From Candidatus Pelagibacter sp. (GTDB lineage: Bacteria; Pseudomonadota; Alphaproteobacteria; Pelagibacterales; Pelagibacteraceae), in contig JABMNQ010000136.1 in NCBI GenBank assembly GCA_013204495.1, positions 1 through 10,007 on the forward strand: a DNA stretch of 10,007 bases, written 5' to 3'. This document shows positions 5,371-10,007 of the stretch, in pieces. The translations under genes and the position numbers were made by a program. The first letter of the stretch is position 1; every line of letters starts with the position of its first letter. The notes below the pieces were generated by a model. That model worked only from the letters and a program-made list of their open reading frames with translations. It made no database searches and was not told where the DNA came from.

Positions 5371-6584
5371 TGAAATATATTAACAATAATCTCTCCGTAG
5401 AAAAAATTAAAATTGAAGATATTGCTAAAAAATTTGGAACACCTACATATTGCTATTCATACAAAAAATTAAAAGATAATATAAATAATTTTAAGAATAA
5501 TTTTAAATCATTTTCTCCTTTAATATGCTTTGCAATCAAATCTAATACTAATGTAAATTTAATTAAGGAAATTAGAAAATTAGGATTAGGCGCAGATGTA
5601 GTTTCGATGGGTGAATTAATGGTGGCACTTAAGGCTGGTATAGAGCCCAAAAAAATAGTTTTTTCTGGTGTTGGTAAAACAGTTACTGAAATAGGTTTTG
5701 CTATAGATAAAAAAATTTTACTAATAAATGCTGAATCTAAAAGTGAAATTGTCGAAATTGAAAGAATTGCAAAAAGCAAAAAAATAACTGTTAATATAGG
5801 TATTAGATTAAATCCAAATACAGATGCCAAAACATTAAAACAAATTTCTACAGGCAAAAAAGAAAATAAATTTGGTGTAGATGAAAAAGTATTTTTTGAT
5901 CTTGTCGATTATGCAAAATTGTCGAAAAATATAAAACTAAAGTGCTTAAGTGTTCACATTGGTAGTCAAATTTTGGATCATAAGCCTTATAAAAAAATGT
6001 TAAATGTTATTAATAAAATTATTAAAAGAAGTAATTACAATTTTGAATTTATTGATCTTGGCGGTGGAATGGGAATATCTTATGAAAAAACTAATAAAAA
6101 ACTCAACTACCAAAAATACAATATGGCTATAAATAAATTTCTAAAAGACCATAAGTCTAAAATTATATTTGAACCAGGTAGATCAATAGTTGGAAATATA
6201 GGATCGCTTATTTCTAAAGTTCTTTATATAAAAGAAAATGAAAAAAAAGATTTTATTATATTAGATGCTGCAATGAATGATCTTATGAGGCCAGCATTAT
6301 ATGGTGCAAACCATAAAACTTTGCCAGTAATAAAAACCAACCAAGTTTCAAAAAAAATTTACGAGTTTGTTGGACCAATTTGTGAAAGCACAGATAAATT
6401 TACAACTTTAAAAAAATTCCAAAAACTAAACGAAAAAGACCTTATTGTCATGTGCGATACCGGAGCTTATGGTATGTCCTTAAGCTCAAATTACAATCTT
6501 AGACCGAAAGCAGCAGAAGTATTAATCAAAGGATCTAAAATCAACGTTATTAAAAAAAGACAAAAGCTAGAAGAATTAATTTAG
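5370..6584 (+). CDS. lysA: diaminopimelate decarboxylase
   Basis: LysA decarboxylates meso-diaminopimelate to lysine, the last step of lysine synthesis, using pyridoxal phosphate. The 404 residues show the fold-type III layout: an alanine-racemase-like barrel with PLP lysine K57 (C-F-A-I-K-S-N-T), H196-I-G-S-Q, the phosphate-binding G231-G-G, E268-P-G-R271 for phosphate/substrate contact, then the C-terminal beta domain with G335-P-I-C338-E-S-T-D and C362-D-T-G-A-Y-G including Y367. C338 and Y367 are the active-site residues supplied across the dimer interface. Length is close to typical (about 410-420). It overlaps the lptM stop by one base, and plsC begins 12 bases downstream, so it lies mid-operon. 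Confidence 0.96.
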   Translation: MKYINNNLSVEKIKIEDIAKKFGTPTYCYSYKKLKDNINNFKNNFKSFSPLICFAIKSNTNVNLIKEIRKLGLGADVVSMGELMVALKAGIEPKKIVFSGVGKTVTEIGFAIDKKILLINAESKSEIVEIERIAKSKKITVNIGIRLNPNTDAKTLKQISTGKKENKFGVDEKVFFDLVDYAKLSKNIKLKCLSVHIGSQILDHKPYKKMLNVINKIIKRSNYNFEFIDLGGGMGISYEKTNKKLNYQKYNMAINKFLKDHKSKIIFEPGRSIVGNIGSLISKVLYIKENEKKDFIILDAAMNDLMRPALYGANHKTLPVIKTNQVSKKIYEFVGPICESTDKFTTLKKFQKLNEKDLIVMCDTGAYGMSLSSNYNLRPKAAEVLIKGSKINVIKKRQKLEELI

Positions 6585-6596
6585 TTTTTGATTAAA

Positions 6597-7298
6597 ATGA
6601 CAAGAAATTTTTTATTTTCTCTATTCTTTTTTATAGGAATTATTTTTATTTCCTTAATATTCCTACCAGCAATATTTCTTCCTAAAAAAATAGTTTTATT
6701 TGGAGGAAGGATTATGGGTTATTGGACCTCTTTTTGCTTACAATTTTTTTTATCAACAAAAATAGTTATCAAAGGTAAAGAAAATATTATTAATAATAGA
6801 AAGTTTTTTATTGCAGCCTCACATCAATCAATGTTTGAAACTTTTTTTTTACAAACAATTTTTAATTCTCCTGTTTTTATTCTAAAAAAAGAATTATTAA
6901 TGATACCCATATTTGGTTGGTATCTAAAAAAAATTGGCTCAATATCAATCAAAAGAAACAAAGTAACAAAAGAAAACCTTGGATTTTTTGACGATATATC
7001 AAAACAAATTAATTCTTCAGAAAGACCCTTAATAATTTTTCCACAAGGAACAAGGTTGCAACCTGATGAACGAACACCTTTTAAGAAGGGTTCAAGTAGA
7101 ATTTATGAAAAATTAAAAATATCATGCCAACCAATAGCAATTAATTCTGGAAATACTTGGCCTAAAAAAGGTGCTAAAAAAATTGGCACAATTTTAACAG
7201 TCTCTATTTTGGAACCAATTGAACCTGGTCTGGAAAAAGAAGTTTTTCTAAAAAAACTAGAGAATGCTATTTATACCGAGCTGAACGCTTTAAATTAG
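6597..7298 (+). CDS. plsC: 1-acyl-sn-glycerol-3-phosphate acyltransferase (PlsC family)
   Basis: PlsC acylates lysophosphatidate to phosphatidate in phospholipid synthesis on the inner membrane. From the ATG at 6597 the protein has 233 residues; a TTG nine bases earlier would add three residues and is less likely. An N-terminal membrane helix (about 4-29) precedes the catalytic domain. Block I reads A-S-H76-Q-S-M-F-E81, an H-x4-E in place of the usual H-x4-D, a variant I associate with alphaproteobacterial members. Block III is F148-P-Q-G-T-R153 (usually F-P-E-G-T-R), which contacts the glycerol phosphate. A lyso-ornithine-lipid acyltransferase (OlsA) role is an alternative because the two are hard to tell apart by sequence. 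Last gene of the argH operon; it shares four bases with the end of dnaN. Confidence 0.85.
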   Translation: MTRNFLFSLFFFIGIIFISLIFLPAIFLPKKIVLFGGRIMGYWTSFCLQFFLSTKIVIKGKENIINNRKFFIAASHQSMFETFFLQTIFNSPVFILKKELLMIPIFGWYLKKIGSISIKRNKVTKENLGFFDDISKQINSSERPLIIFPQGTRLQPDERTPFKKGSSRIYEKLKISCQPIAINSGNTWPKKGAKKIGTILTVSILEPIEPGLEKEVFLKKLENAIYTELNALN

Positions 7299-8413
7299 CC
7301 CTTCATAGGCATTATAACGAATATACTGTCAAAGTCACCTGGGTCTTTAATTAATGCAGGAGAGCCTGTGTCATTAAAGAAAATTTCTATTTTATCTCCA
7401 TCAAGTTGTGACGCAACATCAATTAAGTATCTTGAGTTAAAACTAATTTCTAAATCATGATCAAACTTAACAGTTAAACTTTCTTTTCCATCACCACTGT
7501 TAGCATTGTTAACTGATAAATTTAAAACATCTTTCGATAAATTAAATTTCACACCATCTTTTTTATCTAATGAAACTGACGCAACTCTATCTACTGAATT
7601 TAAGAATAGCTTCAAATCTATTTCTAATTTTTTTTGGTTATTTTTTGGTATTACTTGAATATAATTTGGAAATTTTCCGTCAATTAACTTAGAAATTAAA
7701 ATACTATTATTTAACTCAAATTTAATTTTAGATTTAACATTTGAAATTTTAACATCTCCATCATAACTCTCTAATAAAGAGCATAATTGGAAAATTGTTT
7801 TTTTAGGTAGTATTATTGGTTCAAAATCTATTTTTTGATCTAATCTTATTTTGGATATGGACATTCTATGACTGTCTGTAGCAGCTGCAGTTAAAAAGTT
7901 TTTATCTTCTATTTTAGTTTGATGTAAAAAAATTCCACTTAGATAATGTCTGGTTTCATCATTAGAAACTGAAAATTTACATTTATTTAATAATTTTAAT
8001 AACTGTTTTGATTTTATTATAAACTCATTTTGATTAAAATTTTCATCAGTCAAAGGAAATTCTGAAGCGCTGATACAATTCAAATTAAAGACAGATTTTT
8101 CAGACTCAACCTGAAGCTTACTAACATCTGTTAAGGATAGATTAATTTTTTTTCCTGAAGAAAATTTTCTTATGATGTCATACATAATTGAAGAGGTTGT
8201 GGTCGTATTCCCTTCCTCAATTACTTCAACATTATTAATTTGATGAATGAATATTAAATCTAAATCAGTAGCTGTAATTGTTAAATTTGAATTACTCGCA
8301 TTTAATAAAACGTTTGATAGGATTGGAAGTGTGCTTCTCTTTTCAATTACTCCCTGACAATAACTCAGAGCTTGTTGAAGATCTTGTTGATTAACGTTAA
8401 ATTTCATTTTCAT
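7295..8413 (-). CDS. dnaN: DNA polymerase III beta sliding clamp
   Basis: DnaN is the ring-shaped homodimer that tethers the replicative polymerase to DNA. The 372 residues match the family's usual length and three-domain repeat (roughly 1-125, 126-250, 251-372). Recognisable segments are T28-L-P-I-L-S-N-V-L-L, T47-A-T-D-L-D-L, a domain-two start with H-Y-L-S-G-I-F-L, and the C-terminal P-M-K-G close to the canonical M-P-M-R ending that lines the peptide-binding cleft. Two in-frame ATGs (8413 and 8407) are possible starts. The first is annotated; the second would give the more standard M-K-F start. Either start lies inside the end of dnaA (overlap 17 or 11 bases), so the two genes are very likely co-transcribed and translationally coupled. 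Confidence 0.96.
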   Translation of the reverse strand: MKMKFNVNQQDLQQALSYCQGVIEKRSTLPILSNVLLNASNSNLTITATDLDLIFIHQINNVEVIEEGNTTTTSSIMYDIIRKFSSGKKINLSLTDVSKLQVESEKSVFNLNCISASEFPLTDENFNQNEFIIKSKQLLKLLNKCKFSVSNDETRHYLSGIFLHQTKIEDKNFLTAAATDSHRMSISKIRLDQKIDFEPIILPKKTIFQLCSLLESYDGDVKISNVKSKIKFELNNSILISKLIDGKFPNYIQVIPKNNQKKLEIDLKLFLNSVDRVASVSLDKKDGVKFNLSKDVLNLSVNNANSGDGKESLTVKFDHDLEISFNSRYLIDVASQLDGDKIEIFFNDTGSPALIKDPGDFDSIFVIMPMKG

Positions 8414-9809
8414 TATTATACAATATCTGATTTTTTAAGTTATTAATATTGTTGGTCATCTCTGGGTCTTTTTCTTTCAATTTTTCAATTGTTTTAACAG
8501 AATGGATAATTGTTGTGTGATCTCTATTGGAAAATTCCCTCCCAATTTCTGGTAAAGATTTTGAAGTTAGTATCTTTGTTAAATAAATTGCTGTCTGTCT
8601 TGGTCTAACAAGATATCTAGATCTTCTTGAAGATAGCATCTCATTCTTACTAATTTTAAAGAATTTGCATACAGTCGATTGAATTAGATCAATCGTGACT
8701 TTGTTTTCACCAATATTTAACAAATCTTTTAAAACTATTTTAACTTCTGATAAATTTGGAACTTTATTATATATTCTTGAAAAAGAGACAACTCTATTAA
8801 TGGCACCAACTAACTCTCTAATGCTTGTTGTAATTTCTGTACTAATAAACTTTTGTATTTCGTCAGAAATATTTATTTGATTAGAATAAAAAACATTAAG
8901 CTCTTCTGTTTTTTGCTTAACAATTTTACTTCTAAGTTCATAATCTGGTTTTTGAATATCAACTACTAAGCCTCCTGCAAATCGTGATTTAATTCTATCT
9001 TGAATTCTGGATAATTTATTTGGGGCTCTATCTGCAGAGATTATTACCTGTGAACCTTTATCAAGCAATGCATTGAATGTGTGAAAAAACTCTTCTTGCA
9101 TCGCCTCTTTACCATTCATGAACTGAATATCATCAATTAATAGTATGTCAGTATTTCTAAAATACTCTTTAAACTTTACCATATCGTTAGATTTTATTGA
9201 TTTAACAAACTGATACATAAATCTTTCTGCTGAAATAAACATAACCTTATGTTTTTCCTTCAACGAAAGTCCTATAGAATTTAACAAATGAGTTTTACCC
9301 ATACCAACGCCACCATAAATATAAAGTGGATTATAGTGTGAAATATTTTCTGAAACTTTTAAAGACGCTTCGTAAGCTAATTTATTACTCGTACCTGTTA
9401 TAAAATTATCAAATCTTTTATTTTGATCAATTCTATTATATTGAAGGTATGTATCTTTAATAAAAGATACATTTTCGCTATTTGCAGATTTGTCAATATT
9501 TTTTTCATCCTCATTTTCAGAATTTTTTTCAATAATTTTAAATTCTATTCTTGTTAAATCTTTTTTATAAAGTTTTACAATTTGTAAAATTTGATCAAGG
9601 TATCTTGAAGTAATCCAATCTCTTAAAAATCTAGTTGAAACAGAAAGTAAGATGTAATTATTCATCTCTTCAACAAAATCTATTTTTCTAAGCCAACTTT
9701 TGTATATATCGCTACCTAGCTTATTCTTCATGTCCTTTTGAATAGTGGCCCAATCTAAAGTTTTGGTAGGAACATTTTTTAAGTTTTGTATTGTAGTATT
9801 GTTAGACAT
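8397..9809 (-). CDS. dnaA: chromosomal replication initiator DnaA
   Basis: DnaA is the AAA+ ATPase that binds DnaA boxes and melts oriC. All four domains are visible in the 470 residues. Domain I spans about 15-90 (W-L-R-K-I-D-F, interaction with helicase/partners). A short lysine/asparagine-rich linker at about 95-125 is domain II. Domain III has Walker A G166-G-V-G-M-G-K-T173, Walker B L223-L-I-D-D-I-Q-F230, sensor 1 around S258-A-D-R-A-P, an S-R-F arginine-finger segment at 275-277 and sensor 2 R331. Domain IV is a helix-turn-helix with R-P-R-Q and the signature G423-R-E-F-S-N-R-D-H-T-T-I-I-H-S-V. Domain II is short compared with E. coli, as in other streamlined genomes. No Shine-Dalgarno motif precedes its ATG. 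It heads the dnaA-dnaN pair. Confidence 0.97.
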   Translation of the reverse strand: MSNNTTIQNLKNVPTKTLDWATIQKDMKNKLGSDIYKSWLRKIDFVEEMNNYILLSVSTRFLRDWITSRYLDQILQIVKLYKKDLTRIEFKIIEKNSENEDEKNIDKSANSENVSFIKDTYLQYNRIDQNKRFDNFITGTSNKLAYEASLKVSENISHYNPLYIYGGVGMGKTHLLNSIGLSLKEKHKVMFISAERFMYQFVKSIKSNDMVKFKEYFRNTDILLIDDIQFMNGKEAMQEEFFHTFNALLDKGSQVIISADRAPNKLSRIQDRIKSRFAGGLVVDIQKPDYELRSKIVKQKTEELNVFYSNQINISDEIQKFISTEITTSIRELVGAINRVVSFSRIYNKVPNLSEVKIVLKDLLNIGENKVTIDLIQSTVCKFFKISKNEMLSSRRSRYLVRPRQTAIYLTKILTSKSLPEIGREFSNRDHTTIIHSVKTIEKLKEKDPEMTNNINNLKNQILYNNENEI

Positions 9810-10007
9810 AAATTTGTAGGAATAATGTCAGTTAGAAGCAAAACAATATTTTTGCAATAATTAATTTTAATAAAATAAAAATAAATAAACTCTGTAGGTG
9901 AATCGTTCCTAACACGAATAATTATTTCTTATATGAGTTTATATTTTAATAAATAAAAGGTGGTCTGCTTTTGATTTACAAATTATTTTTGCCGCATAAA
10001 CAACAAA
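9810..10007. other. A/T-rich region upstream of dnaA, no recognised gene
   Basis: These 198 bases contain the dnaA 5' region. A very A/T-rich run covers about 9856-9892. I found no good DnaA box (best is a 7/9 match near 9972-9980), no RNA gene and no strong promoter, although TTGCAA-17-TAACTG on the minus strand is a weak candidate. On the minus strand a frame is open from the right edge to a TAA at 9939-9941 (22 codons, no recognisable family), so the tail of another gene may enter here. It could hold dnaA regulatory sites, but the sequence does not show which. Confidence 0.4.
9838..9855. repeat. short inverted repeat upstream of dnaA
   Basis: GCAAAA and TTTTGC form a perfect 6-base inverted repeat separated by CAATAT, centred about 37 bases before the dnaA ATG. 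It could be a protein-binding site or a small RNA hairpin; in such A/T-rich DNA the two GC ends make it slightly better than background, no more. Confidence 0.35.

Noticed and set aside
5453..5857. 134-residue minus-strand open frame with hydrophobic stretches
   Set aside because: It is antisense to lysA; the hydrophobic look comes from reading A-rich lysine codons on the other strand as T-rich codons.
6588..6596. TTG start extending plsC upstream
   Set aside because: It adds only three residues, with an ATG available at 6597 and no ribosome binding site to favour the TTG.
8695..8880. 61-residue plus-strand open frame
   Set aside because: It is antisense to the dnaA region between AAA+ and DNA-binding domains and shows no features of its own.
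9972..9980. Possible DnaA box (TGATTTACA)
   Set aside because: It matches the consensus at only 7 of 9 positions, stands alone, and such matches are expected by chance in A/T-rich DNA.
9939..10007. Minus-strand open frame entering from the right edge
   Set aside because: There are only 22 codons with no recognisable C-terminus; comparison from memory with ribosomal protein S20 and MutM tails gave no match, so it is not called as a gene.

Overview
The window is a very A/T-rich, tightly packed piece of bacterial chromosome. Gene content and order suggest a streamlined alphaproteobacterium of the SAR11/Pelagibacter type. The signs are a lysine-rich, A/T-driven proteome; the tlpA / argH-lptM-lysA neighbourhood; a Coq7-type ubiquinone hydroxylase; a small HIG1-domain protein; and almost no intergenic DNA. 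This placement is inferred from style and synteny, because no database search could be run.

Layout from left to right. Positions 1-131 (minus) hold the 5' half of a leucine tRNA. It stops matching a tRNA exactly at the anticodon and runs into non-tRNA sequence that continues off the left edge, possibly a group I intron. A plus-strand cluster follows: a DedA/VTT membrane protein, dsbB and coq7. Next come two minus-strand genes, an alpha/beta-hydrolase esterase and an HNH nuclease-like protein. A small HIG1 membrane protein (plus) meets a secreted TlpA-like thioredoxin (minus) tail to tail. The thioredoxin is divergent from the plus-strand operon argH-lptM-lysA-plsC, in which lptM is a 38-residue lipoprotein. 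The last block is minus-strand dnaA-dnaN, followed by about 200 bases upstream of dnaA with no recognisable gene.

Functionally the window mixes core replication (DnaA, beta clamp), amino-acid end steps (arginine by ArgH, lysine by LysA), envelope work (PlsC, LptM, DedA), periplasmic thiol chemistry (DsbB, TlpA-like) and respiration (Coq7, HIG1). I see no phage, transposon, CRISPR or defence system. The points most worth following are the interrupted tRNA-Leu, the absence of Shine-Dalgarno motifs before all 13 protein starts, -10-like boxes only 6-8 bases before several start codons (suggesting leaderless mRNAs), and three convergent gene pairs that abut or share stop-codon bases.
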